From Cyanobacteria bacterium SIG31 (GTDB taxonomy: Bacteria; Cyanobacteriota; Vampirovibrionia; Gastranaerophilales; Gastranaerophilaceae): a stretch of 50,510 nt of DNA. The notes under the pieces were generated by a model. That model ran no database searches. It had not been told where the DNA came from and saw only the letters and a list, made by a program, of their open reading frames with translations. The stretch is from NCBI GenBank assembly GCA_015152465.1, contig SUTX01000006.1, forward strand, positions 37,968-88,477, read 5' to 3'. Shown here one piece after another: positions 14,986 through 23,194 of the stretch. Both the position numbers and the translations under genes were made by a program. Position 1 is the stretch's first letter; each line of letters opens with the position of its first letter.

Positions 14986-15625
14986 GAGCGACCTCTACTT
15001 TCTGCTTCTGATTTTTAATGTCAGATTTTTGTTTTAAATTTTCACTAATACCTTTAAATTTGTTTGTCAACTTAACCGTTAGAGGGGCATCAATAAGGAA
15101 ATTTGTAAAGCACATTGCTAAAATAGCAGTACTAGTTGACAGCGCACTACGATAATTTTTTAGTAAAGCGGGGTTTTTGCAAAATGTGAGTAACCATTTT
15201 TTTGGTAGAAGTGCTTTGCCAAATTGGGTATTAGATTTTAAATCTGTCATTTTTTCTATCATTTTGTGACAAGAACCTCTAACAATTATCCCAACGGTTG
15301 TCCCTGCTATGATTTTAGCCAGAGTTCTACAGACAGAAACTCTTCTAGTATCTTCATCAACGGATTTGTTAAAATAGTCAATTGGTGGTTGAAGTGCAAT
15401 AGCTGTTGCGCCCATAATAGCACGGTTAACAGCTGGATTAGACATGTTTGAATCTCTCTTTAATCTTTTCACTATCGTAGAAGCATCATCTTTGAATGTT
15501 GCAGGCGAAAATATATCGAGCACTGCTTGTTTTACTCGATGAATTATATTAGGCTTACTTGCACCCCCAGATGCTGGAGGCTTAGCTTGCATTGAAATAT
15601 TGTAATTTATCGGCTGTATATTCAT
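14978..15625 (-). CDS. Membrane-associated protein of unknown function
   Basis: This 215-aa unrecognised protein starts MNIQPINYNISMQAKPP, a variant of the N-terminal tag shared by other unknown proteins here. It has hydrophobic segments near residues 75-90, 110-125 and 160-180 and a Lys-rich C-terminus. ATG 15625 is chosen over the TTG at 15640 because the tag starts there and the -10 (15648-15643) would place transcription at about 15636. That leaves a very short leader with only a weak GGG, so the start is uncertain. It is the first gene of a two-gene operon under box copy E. Confidence 0.7.
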   Translation of the reverse strand: MNIQPINYNISMQAKPPASGGASKPNIIHRVKQAVLDIFSPATFKDDASTIVKRLKRDSNMSNPAVNRAIMGATAIALQPPIDYFNKSVDEDTRRVSVCRTLAKIIAGTTVGIIVRGSCHKMIEKMTDLKSNTQFGKALLPKKWLLTFCKNPALLKNYRSALSTSTAILAMCFTNFLIDAPLTVKLTNKFKGISENLKQKSDIKNQKQKVEVAHD

Positions 15626-15642
15626 AACACTTCTACCCAACT

Positions 15643-15705
15643 AGTATAAAACGACACATAGGTAAAATTTGACTTTTAGATCGATTTTGTTACAAAAAAT
15701 TTACA
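15643..15705 (-). promoter_or_regulatory. HLR1-like box plus -10 (copy E, spacer one base longer)
   Basis: On the minus strand TGTAAATTTTTTGTAACAA (15705-15687) is followed after 38 bp by TATACT (15648-15643). The half-site spacer is one base longer than in copies A-D. It lies upstream of the unknown two-gene operon 15625-14371. Confidence 0.5.
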
Positions 15706-15723
15706 AAAATATCTTTATACACA

Positions 15724-15877
15724 CCGAGCTGACACTATTTAGCGCCTGTGCAATCAAAGATTGCTGCGTTCATTCCGCTTCGCTACACTCACAACGGCGC
15801 TGACGTAGAGTTTCGTCCTCAGTTTGCCGTTGCCGTCGCAACGCCAAATTCGGACTTCACTCCGAGCTGACGCTATT
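15724..15877 (+). repeat. GC-rich dispersed repeat, copy R2
   Basis: Core AGCGCCTGTGCAATCAAAG, ATTGC, a variable centre, then CACAACGGCGCTGACG. A second half follows (GTCCTCAGTTTGCCGTTGCC, ACGCCAAATTCGGACTTCAC). CCGAGCTGACACTATT (15724-15739) and CCGAGCTGACGCTATT (15862-15877) flank it as direct repeats. The rest of the 395-bp gap (15641-16035) holds a GCTATG/CATAGC hairpin near 15890-15914 and AT-rich sequence, with no ORF I support. Confidence 0.75.
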
Positions 15878-16035
15878 AAAAGAAAAAGCTATGAACGAAT
15901 CTCGTGCATAGCTGTTGATTAGGGATATGTGTATCGTCGTTTTTTAAGGAGTATAGTTATATATTAGCAGTATGTTTTTAAAATAAAATCATACATTTTG
16001 ATGATTTTGTTAACAAATCTTAATATTTTTTAAGC

Positions 16036-16072
16036 AAAAAAAAGACCTGACTTCTAATCAGGTCTTTTTTTT
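16036..16072 (-). terminator. Terminator of rpsU (bidirectional)
   Basis: AAAGACCTGA (16041-16050) pairs with TCAGGTCTTT (16058-16067). An A run on the left (T run for the minus strand) and a T run on the right make it work both ways. It abuts the rpsU stop codon. Confidence 0.9.
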
Positions 16073-16244
16073 ATACTTTGCGTTTACGAGCTGCTTCTGA
16101 TTTGCGTTTTCTCTTAACGCTAGGCTTTTCGTATCTTTCACGTTTTTTTACTTCAGAAAGAATACCAGCTTTTTGGATTTTCTTTTTGAATCTGCGTAAA
16201 GCGCTTTCGATACTTTCGTTTTCGCCTACTTTAACTTCTGCCAT
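16071..16244 (-). CDS. rpsU: 30S ribosomal protein S21
   Basis: The 57-aa basic protein [20 protein letters not shown]... with the Arg/Lys-rich tail is bS21, which binds near the 3' end of 16S rRNA in the small subunit. ATG 16244 is chosen because GGTGGTG lies upstream and because MAEV matches the family start; the longer frame does not. Length is normal for the short bacterial form. It lies 76 bp after lepB and ends in a bidirectional terminator. Confidence 0.95.
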   Translation of the reverse strand: MAEVKVGENESIESALRRFKKKIQKAGILSEVKKRERYEKPSVKRKRKSEAARKRKV

Positions 16245-16320
16245 CGTATATTCACCACCTTTATATGCATTTTGTACAAGGTTATTGTAAAACAAACCTT
16301 TTTAGATTGCAAGTTTGCCG

Positions 16321-16962
16321 CTAATTAAGAGGTCCGACGTGTCTTAATGGCCAAAAAGTAAATACAGCCCGTCCTATGAATCTTTCTTTTGGTAGAGTCC
16401 CCCAAAAACGGCTATCCTGAGAATTTCCCCGATTATCTCCCATCATAAAATATTGGTTTTCTGGAATGACAAAAGGCCCACAATACATATTTTCTTTGCA
16501 TTTATGATAATCGTATTCACTCATAATATATTCTTCATCTAGCCTTTTATCATTGATATATACATAGGAACGTCCGTCTGGGAAGTGTTTTATTTCAAAT
16601 TTTTCTCCTGGAAGTCCGATAACTCTTTTGATATATGCTATATCTTTGCAGAAAAAGCCTGTTAACCTGCTAAATATATCTAATGGTGTAGTTTTAAGTT
16701 TAACAAATGGGGGGTAGAAAATCATTACATCACCGCGTTTAGGCTCATTCTCGAATGTGTAATTTTTTAACACATTGGGGAATTTTGTTATTTTTTCAAC
16801 AACAATTCTGTCTCCCTCAACGAGAGTTGGTTTCATTGAGCCTGAAGGAATCCATCTGAGTTCTGCAATAAAAAATCTTATAATAATGACTGCAACTATT
16901 ACAAAAACAATTGTGTCAATTGTCTCTCTAAAATCAGCTTTTAACTTCTCTCTATCGTACAT
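16321..16962 (-). CDS. lepB: Signal peptidase I
   Basis: This membrane serine protease removes Sec and Tat signal peptides on the outer face of the cytoplasmic membrane. The 213-aa protein has one N-terminal membrane helix (about 17-34), the nucleophile S42 in IPSGSMKPTL, the general base K112 in YIKRVIGLPGE, and the box FMMGDNRGNSQDSRFWG. Start ATG 16962 overlaps the polyprenyl synthase by 22 bp, so the two are coupled. Confidence 0.95.
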   Translation of the reverse strand: MYDREKLKADFRETIDTIVFVIVAVIIIRFFIAELRWIPSGSMKPTLVEGDRIVVEKITKFPNVLKNYTFENEPKRGDVMIFYPPFVKLKTTPLDIFSRLTGFFCKDIAYIKRVIGLPGEKFEIKHFPDGRSYVYINDKRLDEEYIMSEYDYHKCKENMYCGPFVIPENQYFMMGDNRGNSQDSRFWGTLPKERFIGRAVFTFWPLRHVGPLN

Positions 16963-17741
16963 AAGTTTATTATTAAATCCTTTAGTGTTTTTTTATAGGT
17001 ATTATTAGGAACATCTTTTAATAATAAAAGCATTTCTTCTTTGTAATTATCTAATAATTGTGCGGTTTTTTCAATCCCTAAAATATCATTCGCTGTAAAT
17101 ATCTTGTTTTTTTTGTCATTTTCTGCAGAAGTATCTTCTAAGTCATTTTTTATTTGAAAGACAATTCCGAATTTTTCTGCAAAAATTTTGGCTTTAGTTG
17201 AATCCGAATTTGATACTATTGCGGTGCACTGCAATATTGTAGTAAATAGTGATGCTGTTTTATTCTTACAAGTCTCAATATAGTCATTGCTACTAATATA
17301 TTTGCCTCTGTTCGTGTATTGAATGATTTCTGCTTGTACCATTTTCTTTGCACAATCTTTAAATGATTCAATAATTGATTCTTTCATCTTGGCAAGTAGC
17401 TCAAAACACAAGGCAAGTAAGTAATCTCCTGCAAGAATAGCAAGTTTTGGAGAGTACTTTTTAGCTATAGTTATGTTTCCCCTACGTTTTTCTGAATCAT
17501 CTATTACATCGTCGTGAAGAAGTGAAGCGTTGTGTAGGATTTCTCCAGCAGCAAGAATTCTATAGATTTCATCAGTTACTTCTATTCCTTGCGATTTGAT
17601 GTATAACAAAGCTAAGCAAGATCTGATTCTTTTGCTTGGCCCCAGCATAAAATCAGAAATTTCATTATTCAATAAGGGTTCTTTAAAGCTATTAGCTATG
17701 TATTTTTTTAATATTTCAAGTTCTTTATTTATAACTTTCAT
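16941..17741 (-). CDS. Polyprenyl (isoprenoid) diphosphate synthase
   Basis: Trans-prenyltransferases condense isopentenyl diphosphate with allylic diphosphates, giving side chains for quinones or carotenoids. The 266-aa protein has the first Asp-rich motif HDDVID (D77, D78, D81) followed by RRGN, and LAGDYLLA. The second Asp-rich site is weak: QIKNDLEDTS in place of the usual Q-x-x-D-D-x-x-D. It is also 50-60 residues shorter than typical long-chain synthases. Chain length and even activity are therefore uncertain. ATG 17741 is chosen over TTG 17759, though neither has a clear ribosome site. Confidence 0.82.
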   Translation of the reverse strand: MKVINKELEILKKYIANSFKEPLLNNEISDFMLGPSKRIRSCLALLYIKSQGIEVTDEIYRILAAGEILHNASLLHDDVIDDSEKRRGNITIAKKYSPKLAILAGDYLLALCFELLAKMKESIIESFKDCAKKMVQAEIIQYTNRGKYISSNDYIETCKNKTASLFTTILQCTAIVSNSDSTKAKIFAEKFGIVFQIKNDLEDTSAENDKKNKIFTANDILGIEKTAQLLDNYKEEMLLLLKDVPNNTYKKTLKDLIINLCTIERS

Positions 17742-17792
17742 AGTTTGATGATAGCACAAAAGCTTGTTTAGGTAATTAGAAAAATGTTTATA

Positions 17793-17824
17793 AAAATCGG
17801 GAAAGAGTATTCTTTCCCGATTTT
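17793..17824. terminator. Bidirectional terminator-type hairpin
   Basis: AAAATCGGGAAAGA (17793-17806) and TCTTTCCCGATTTT (17811-17824) form a perfect 14-bp stem with a GTAT loop and A/T runs on both sides. It is the likely terminator for the flagellin gene ending at 17930. The stretch between also contains two smaller inverted repeats (an AGAGCTC pair near 17829 and 17853, and TTGATTGA with TCAATCAA). Confidence 0.75.
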
Positions 17825-17929
17825 ATCCAGAGCTCTTTGGTTATTGATTGACCTCGAGCTCTTGACACTCCCTAATCAATCAACCTGCACAATTTGTAAA
17901 TTGTACTTCTATTCATCTCTTTTTCCTAT

Positions 17930-18991
17930 CTATACTAAGTTCAATGCGATGCTTGGTAGCTGGTTAGCTGTTGATAGCAATGTCGCTGAAGCTTGTTGTA
18001 AGATTTGTTGTTGGATATAAGTAGATGATTCTTCTGCTACGTCTGTGTCTCTCAATGTTGAAAGTGATGATGTTAAGTTTTGTGATTGAACATCAAGACC
18101 TGTCATTGCAGATTCAACACGGTTTTGTACAGCACCGATTTTTGTTACACGGCTAGAAATGTCGTTGATAGCTGAATCTAAGAATCCAAGCATTTCTTTA
18201 GCTCCATGTTTGTCTGCAGTTTGCAATGTGTAATTAGCCGGTGTAGAACCGTCTGCTGCAGCTGCTTCGTAAACTAAGTTACAACAAGCTGATGCAAATG
18301 TTTCAATACCGTCTACAGAATTTAATTTTGCAGTGAAAGAACCTGCTTTTGTCGCTTTGTCTAACATTTCTGATAATACTTGTTCACCACCGCATTTTTC
18401 TGTTGTGCTGTTTTTTAATGTGTTGAATAAACCGCTAACACTAGCATTTTTGAATAGTTCAATGCTTAAGTTGATTCTGCTGTTTGCATCAGAATATAAA
18501 CCTACTTGAATGTTGATACCATCTTTAGTGATACCTACATCGGCATTTTCGTCACCTTTAGCCTCAGTATCAAATGCCATTAATTTAATACCGTTAAATT
18601 CTGAGTTTGCAGAAATACGAGTAACTTCGTTCAATCTTGCACTAATTTCAGATTGGATAGCTTTTAATGATTGAGAACCATAAGTTCCGTTAGCAGCTTG
18701 TTCAGTCAAGTCTCTTACACGTTGTAAGTGGCTTACTAGTAAACCATAAGTTTCTTCAGCTGTAGTTAATAAGTCAAGACCTGTTGCTGCGTTGTCATAA
18801 GCAACATCTAAAGAACCTAACTTAGTTTCCCAGCTGTTTGCGATAGAATAACCTGCTGCGTTGTCTTTTGCGTGGTTAATTTTGTAACCAGTAGTCATTC
18901 TTTCGATTGATGTGTTCATTGCGTTTGTCGCATTGTTTAAACTTCTCTGCGCAATTAGCGAAGAAATGTTTGTGTTGATTGTGAGTGCCAT
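17930..18991 (-). CDS. fliC: Flagellin
   Basis: This is the filament subunit, exported through the flagellar type III system. The 353-aa protein has conserved N-terminal helices (MALTINTNISSLIAQRSLNN, then TEQAANGTYG) and a conserved C-terminal helix (ILQQASATLLSTANQLP, ending ALNLV). The centre (about 140-260) is variable and contains three cysteines, C200, C236 and C237, which is unusual since most flagellins have none. AAGGAG lies 8 bp before ATG 18991. A second flagellin is at 27893. No other flagellar gene is in the window. Confidence 0.95.
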   Translation of the reverse strand: MALTINTNISSLIAQRSLNNATNAMNTSIERMTTGYKINHAKDNAAGYSIANSWETKLGSLDVAYDNAATGLDLLTTAEETYGLLVSHLQRVRDLTEQAANGTYGSQSLKAIQSEISARLNEVTRISANSEFNGIKLMAFDTEAKGDENADVGITKDGINIQVGLYSDANSRINLSIELFKNASVSGLFNTLKNSTTEKCGGEQVLSEMLDKATKAGSFTAKLNSVDGIETFASACCNLVYEAAAADGSTPANYTLQTADKHGAKEMLGFLDSAINDISSRVTKIGAVQNRVESAMTGLDVQSQNLTSSLSTLRDTDVAEESSTYIQQQILQQASATLLSTANQLPSIALNLV

Positions 18992-19102
18992 AGATAGATC
19001 TCCTTTCTCTTCGATACGTACTTTAAATTTAGCTATACATTCCTTGCATAGCTTTGCACTCGGCTGATTGTTCAGCCATTACTTTCCGGTTGGGATAACC
19101 GG
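18992..19102 (-). promoter_or_regulatory. Structured leader of the flagellin gene
   Basis: Reading toward the gene there are three perfect hairpins: CCGGTT/AACCGG (19102-19086), GGCTGA/TCAGCC (19077-19062) and AGCTAT/ATAGCT (19053-19031). The last displays GCAAGGAATGT in its loop, close to the CsrA target consensus, and the Shine-Dalgarno AAGGAG is a second GGA site, as in CsrA control of hag in Bacillus. The order hairpin then GTGCAAAGC also recalls a c-di-GMP-I riboswitch, but its core is not matched. The rest of the gap to 19408 shows no clear sigma-28 promoter. Confidence 0.4.
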
Positions 19103-19350
19103 CTCTATACTCTCTCTTTTATAGACATGTACCTTTCGTTTGGTGATAAACAACTCTTGTATCAAACAACCTTTACTCTAATGAGCTTGTCCCATCCGTT
19201 GAGACTTTTTAATTCCTTATAGTTGTCTATCTGATTTGTGATATATACTCTCTACATTAACATTATTGCTACACTATATAACCAAAGTAAACTCTTTTAT
19301 GATATTTTTTTACAAATGTTAAATAAACTTAAAAAAACTTTACAAAAATT

Positions 19351-19375
19351 GCTCCAAAAAGGCAATTTTTGGAGC
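19351..19375. other. Perfect 10-bp inverted repeat upstream of the gene at 19409
   Basis: GCTCCAAAAA (19351-19360) and TTTTTGGAGC (19366-19375) flank GGCAA. On the minus strand it is followed by AATTTTTG and could be a weak terminator, but no minus-strand gene ends here. It lies just before the TATATA-rich promoter region (19379-19398) of the next gene. Confidence 0.4.
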
Positions 19376-19408
19376 CGTATATATTTTATATATATAAGAG
19401 GAGCTTTT

Positions 19409-19846
19409 ATGACTTTACGTACAGATTATTCATACGGACAAAAAATAGATTATAAAGGTGAAAAATGCACTATTGTTTCAAATCCTACCTTTTCTGATTA
19501 TGTTACGGTAGAAACTTCTAATGGAAAATTTCGTCGTCTAAAAGCAAATTTGCTTTTCTTTGATAGTTTGAAAGAAAGATATTCTCAATGGAAAGAACAA
19601 AATGATAAAAGAATATTAGCCTTTAAAGAACAAGGGCAATATTATGACAAACAGCAACAACAACACAGGGCAGAGTATAGAAATATATTATCTCAAATGA
19701 GTTTATTTGATAAAGAATCCGAGGAATACGCAAATTTATATAAACAATCTTGGGTTGAAAGAATGAGTGCAGTTACAGCCGGTAATAAGGCGTATAGTAA
19801 ATATATGTCTGCTTTTATTGCGGCGACTGATACGCACTGGTGTTAG
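19409..19846 (+). CDS. Small cytoplasmic protein of unknown function
   Basis: I do not recognise this 145-aa protein (MTLRTDYSYGQKIDYKGEKC...THWC). It starts with a beta-rich, SH3-like-sized region (about 1-55) and continues as a Gln/Lys-rich helical segment (QYYDKQQQQHRAEYRN). It has two cysteines, one at the extreme C-terminus. ATG 19409 is chosen because GAGGAG lies 5 bp upstream; the frame from 19238 has no ribosome site and is AT-rich non-coding in character. TATATATAAG directly before the ribosome site resembles the TATATA regions of other unknown genes here. Confidence 0.65.
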   Translation: MTLRTDYSYGQKIDYKGEKCTIVSNPTFSDYVTVETSNGKFRRLKANLLFFDSLKERYSQWKEQNDKRILAFKEQGQYYDKQQQQHRAEYRNILSQMSLFDKESEEYANLYKQSWVERMSAVTAGNKAYSKYMSAFIAATDTHWC

Positions 19847-19878
19847 CCTGATTGTTGAATAGAAAAGTATAAAAAAAT

Positions 19879-19910
19879 AAATAATACTCCTGTAAAAAGG
19901 AGTATTATTT
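19879..19910 (+). promoter_or_regulatory. Hairpin that hides the ribosome site of the next gene
   Basis: AAATAATACTCC (19879-19890) and GGAGTATTATTT (19899-19910) form a perfect 12-bp stem with loop TGTAAAAA. The right arm contains the Shine-Dalgarno GGAG of the gene at 19912, which starts 1 bp after the stem. It may terminate the previous gene or gate translation of the dehydrogenase. The T tract is poor, which favours the second role. Confidence 0.55.
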
Positions 19911-19911
19911 T

Positions 19912-20916
19912 ATGAAAATGTTAATATTTGATTTTAGGGATTCAGAACGTGAATTTTTTGAGAAAAATGATTTTACGGATTTTGAGTTAACTTTCATAAA
20001 AGAGCCATTAAACTCAATGACCCAATTGACTGAGGAACAATGGAAAGAGACTGATGTTATAAGCACTTTTATAAATTCTTCTGTAACAGCAGATATTATT
20101 AATAAATTTAAAAATTTACGCATTATAACAACAAGGTCGACAGGTTATGACCATATTGATTTGAAGTGTTGTATAAATAATAATATTGCGGTTTTTAATG
20201 TTGATCAATACGGGCAAAAAGCTGTTGCGGAATATACTTTAGGTATGATGATTGCACTAGTAAGGAATATTATGCCAGCGTATCTTGACGTTCAAAAAAA
20301 CATAATTAATCATCCAGACTATGAGGGAAGAAACCTTTGTTCTATGACATTAGGAGTTATTGGTTGTGGTGCGATTGGTGAAGCTGTTGCTAAGCTGGCA
20401 TTATCTTTTGGGATGAAAGTACTGGTTACAAGTTATGCTCGTTGTAATGATGTGGATGCTCTTGTAGAGTATGTTTCTTTAGAAGACTTATTGAAAAAAT
20501 CTGATATAATTTCGCTACATATACCTTATACAAAAGAAACTCATCATTTTCTTGGAGAAAAAGAGTTTAAACAAATGAAAGACGGGGTATACATAATTAA
20601 TACAGCAAGAGGAGAGTTGATTGACGGTATTGTTTTGTACGAGAATCTGATTTCTGGAAAAGTCTATGGTGCAGCTTTAGATGTTTTAGAATGTGAGCAA
20701 GTTTCGTTAACGGGTGATATTTCTAATATAAAGCACTCTGATACTGCTTGTGTCGCAAGTGCATTAATTACCCAAAAATTACTGGCACTTAAAAATGTTA
20801 TAATAACACCGCATATAGCTTATAATACAAAAGAGGCTGTTGAAGCTCTTTTAGAGACAACTTTTAATAACATAAGAGATTTTGTAAAAGGTGAGCATAG
20901 TAAAAGGTTATGTTAA
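19912..20916 (+). CDS. D-isomer 2-hydroxyacid dehydrogenase (D-lactate dehydrogenase-like)
   Basis: This NAD-dependent enzyme probably reduces pyruvate or a related 2-oxoacid to the D-hydroxyacid, a fermentative step. The 334-aa protein has the Rossmann loop GVIGCGAIGEAVA, the catalytic Arg region NTARGELID, and the C-terminal ITPHIAYNTKEA with the catalytic His. The fermentative D-LDH subfamily is favoured by the TRSTGYDHIDL stretch. It has an unusual Cys content (DLKCCINN, terminal C). Its ribosome site lies inside the hairpin 19879-19910. It is monocistronic or read through to ruvB, 40 bp on. Confidence 0.85.
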   Translation: MKMLIFDFRDSEREFFEKNDFTDFELTFIKEPLNSMTQLTEEQWKETDVISTFINSSVTADIINKFKNLRIITTRSTGYDHIDLKCCINNNIAVFNVDQYGQKAVAEYTLGMMIALVRNIMPAYLDVQKNIINHPDYEGRNLCSMTLGVIGCGAIGEAVAKLALSFGMKVLVTSYARCNDVDALVEYVSLEDLLKKSDIISLHIPYTKETHHFLGEKEFKQMKDGVYIINTARGELIDGIVLYENLISGKVYGAALDVLECEQVSLTGDISNIKHSDTACVASALITQKLLALKNVIITPHIAYNTKEAVEALLETTFNNIRDFVKGEHSKRLC

Positions 20917-20956
20917 GGATTTGTTATTAAGTTTGAATTTGTGATATTATTTGATT

Positions 20957-22027
20957 ATGGCAATTATTTCAGACGATGATAAATCTTTTAAGCTTAAAGA
21001 GGGGAAGAATCCGAATATAAAATCGGAGACGATAGAGTATGATAAAACCTTTGAGAATTCAATCCGTCCAAAGGATTTTGATAGCTATATAGGACAGAGT
21101 GAATTAAAGGAAACTTTAAAAATCACCCTAGAAGCAGCGAAGTTAAGGGAAAAACCTCTTGATCACATGTTGTTTTATGGTCCACCAGGACTAGGTAAAA
21201 CAACTATCGCTGGCGTGATTGCTTCTCAAATGGGAGTTGAAATTCGTATAACGTCTGCCCCTGCTCTTGAACGACCTCGTGACATTATAGGAATTTTGAT
21301 GTCATTAAAGGGTGGTGAGATTTTATTTATCGACGAAATCCACAGGCTCAATAAGGTTGCCGAAGAAATTCTTTATCCTGCGATGGAAGATTTTACTTTG
21401 GATATGACTACTGGAAAAAGTCAGACAGCAAAGACACTGAGGGTTCCAATACCAAAGTTTACTCTAATTGGTGCAACAACAAAAGCAGGGGAACTTTCAA
21501 GTCCGCTTCGTGATAGATTTGGAATGATTCATCGTCTAGAATTTTATACTGTAGAAGAATTGTCAGAAGTTGTGCGACGTACTGCAACAATTCTTGAAAT
21601 TGATATTACTGACGATGGTGCAAGAGCTATTGCTATGCGTTCAAGGGGGACTCCTCGTATTGCAAATAGGCTAGTAAAACGTGTAGCTGACTTTGCTATT
21701 GTTAAATATGATGGAATTATTGATGCGAGAGTTGCTAACGAATCATTAGATATTTTAAAAATAGATGCCTTTGGGCTTGATACAACAGACAGGGCTCTAT
21801 TAAATCTTATTATTGAAAAGTATGACGGTGGTCCTGTGGGTGTTGAAACAATAGCAGCGGCTTTGAGTGAAGATGTTAGAACTATAGAGGATGTGTGTGA
21901 GCCGTATCTTTTACAGGCTGGGTTCTTGCAAAGAACTCCAAGAGGACGAAAAGTTTCTCCTGAGGGGTACCGCCATTTAGGAATGAAACAGCCATCTGAA
22001 CAAACAACTTTATTTGATTTGGGGTAA
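20957..22027 (+). CDS. ruvB: Holliday junction branch migration helicase RuvB
   Basis: This AAA+ motor of the RuvAB complex drives branch migration. The 356-aa protein has Walker [11 protein letters not shown], Walker [11 protein letters not shown], sensor [21 protein letters not shown] and the C-terminal winged helix ([20 protein letters not shown]). ATG 20957 is chosen over the TTG at 20951; no clear ribosome site precedes either. Length is normal. It is followed after 7 bp by a YibE/F gene, probably co-transcribed. Confidence 0.97.
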   Translation: MAIISDDDKSFKLKEGKNPNIKSETIEYDKTFENSIRPKDFDSYIGQSELKETLKITLEAAKLREKPLDHMLFYGPPGLGKTTIAGVIASQMGVEIRITSAPALERPRDIIGILMSLKGGEILFIDEIHRLNKVAEEILYPAMEDFTLDMTTGKSQTAKTLRVPIPKFTLIGATTKAGELSSPLRDRFGMIHRLEFYTVEELSEVVRRTATILEIDITDDGARAIAMRSRGTPRIANRLVKRVADFAIVKYDGIIDARVANESLDILKIDAFGLDTTDRALLNLIIEKYDGGPVGVETIAAALSEDVRTIEDVCEPYLLQAGFLQRTPRGRKVSPEGYRHLGMKQPSEQTTLFDLG

Positions 22028-22034
22028 TAAAAGT

Positions 22035-23138
22035 ATGAAAAAATTTATAAGCTTACTAATATTTTTCCTATTAACACTAGGTGCTGTTTTTGCACAGCCT
22101 GAGCCTGAAATACTCAAGTCTCAATTAGGAGTTGTTAAAGCAATAAATTACAATGATTGTGCAGTTGGTGATATTGAAAATGTTAAGCAAATTGTAACTG
22201 TAAAAATTCTTGGTGGTGAGTTTAAAAACGAAACAATATCTGTTGATAATATGATTACAGGCAATCCATATTATGATATAAAGCTTAAAAAAGGTTCAAA
22301 AGTTATACTTCATGTAGAAAATATTGCAGGAGACTATGTTTTTTCTATTCAGGATGTACAACGCTCAAATGTCTTAATATTTTTATCACTAATTTTTTGT
22401 GGATTACTTATTTATGTCGGACGAAAGAAAGGTGTTTATAGTTTAGTTTCGATTGTACTGACCTGTGCTCTAATTTATTATTTGTTGAATCCGCTAATAT
22501 TATTAGGTGTAAATCCGGTTCTTTCAACAATTTTAGTCTGTTTGTTATCAACTGCAATTACGATGTATTTGGTAGGCGGGTTTAATCGTAAAAGTACTGC
22601 TGCAACTTTGGGCTGTATTCTTAGTCTTATATTTGCAGGAATTTTGTCAATGTCAATTGTAAAAATTGCTTCTCTTACGGGATTTAGTAGTGAACATTCA
22701 ATGTTCTTATTTTCTGCACATCCTGAACTAAACTTTGTCTCTATTGCTGTCGCTACAATGATTCTTGCAACCTTAGGTGCGGTAATGGATGTGGCTATGT
22801 CGATAGCCAGTACGATTAATGAAATCCATACTGTTGATAATTCAAAGACGGTTAAAGAACTTTTTGAGTCAGGTATGAATGTAGGTAGAGATATAATTGG
22901 CACAATGGCCAATACTCTTATTCTGGTTTATTTAGGAACTTCCCTACCATTACTATTACTTGCATCTAATATTGATTTTGTTAAATTTATTAACTTAAAT
23001 CAAGTTGTAACAGAAATTGCATCTGCATTAATAGGGAGCTGTGCGATTGTTATATGTGTTCCAATAACAGCAATTGTTGCTTCAGAGTTAGTTAAAAAAA
23101 TGCCTGAAAAAATAGATTTTTCAAGAATGCATTATTAA
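22035..23138 (+). CDS. YibE/F-family membrane protein
   Basis: The 367-aa protein has a signal peptide (cleavage near VFA-QP), an extracytoplasmic beta domain (about 25-110) and some seven to eight membrane helices. Family landmarks are ILATLGAVMDVAMSIAS and GRDIIGTMANTLILVYLG. YibE/F proteins are permease-like, with no firm substrate. ATG 22035 is chosen because the mature-looking signal sequence MKKFISLLIFF starts there; GGGG at 22021 is a weak ribosome site inside the end of ruvB. Confidence 0.85.
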   Translation: MKKFISLLIFFLLTLGAVFAQPEPEILKSQLGVVKAINYNDCAVGDIENVKQIVTVKILGGEFKNETISVDNMITGNPYYDIKLKKGSKVILHVENIAGDYVFSIQDVQRSNVLIFLSLIFCGLLIYVGRKKGVYSLVSIVLTCALIYYLLNPLILLGVNPVLSTILVCLLSTAITMYLVGGFNRKSTAATLGCILSLIFAGILSMSIVKIASLTGFSSEHSMFLFSAHPELNFVSIAVATMILATLGAVMDVAMSIASTINEIHTVDNSKTVKELFESGMNVGRDIIGTMANTLILVYLGTSLPLLLLASNIDFVKFINLNQVVTEIASALIGSCAIVICVPITAIVASELVKKMPEKIDFSRMHY

Positions 23139-23167
23139 TTGCATTTTATACTCGCAAGTGCTATACT
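23139..23167 (+). promoter_or_regulatory. Sigma-70-type promoter
   Basis: TTGCAT (23139-23144), a 17-bp spacer and TATACT (23162-23167) form a good housekeeping promoter. The start would be at about 23174, giving a short leader with GGAGGAG before ATG 23195. Confidence 0.75.
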
Positions 23168-23194
23168 GTTGAGGAATTCGGAGGAGAAAGTTTG

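Noticed and set aside
16010..16020. TTTGTTAACAAA as a box half
   Set aside because: Palindromic single site with no second repeat and no gene at the right distance.
18992..19102. Calling a c-di-GMP-I riboswitch
   Set aside because: Only the hairpin-GCAAAGC order resembles it; the core and tetraloop receptor are not matched.
19238..19408. N-terminal extension of the protein at 19409
   Set aside because: No ribosome site, includes a perfect hairpin and promoter-like TATATA; the GAGGAG before ATG 19409 decides.
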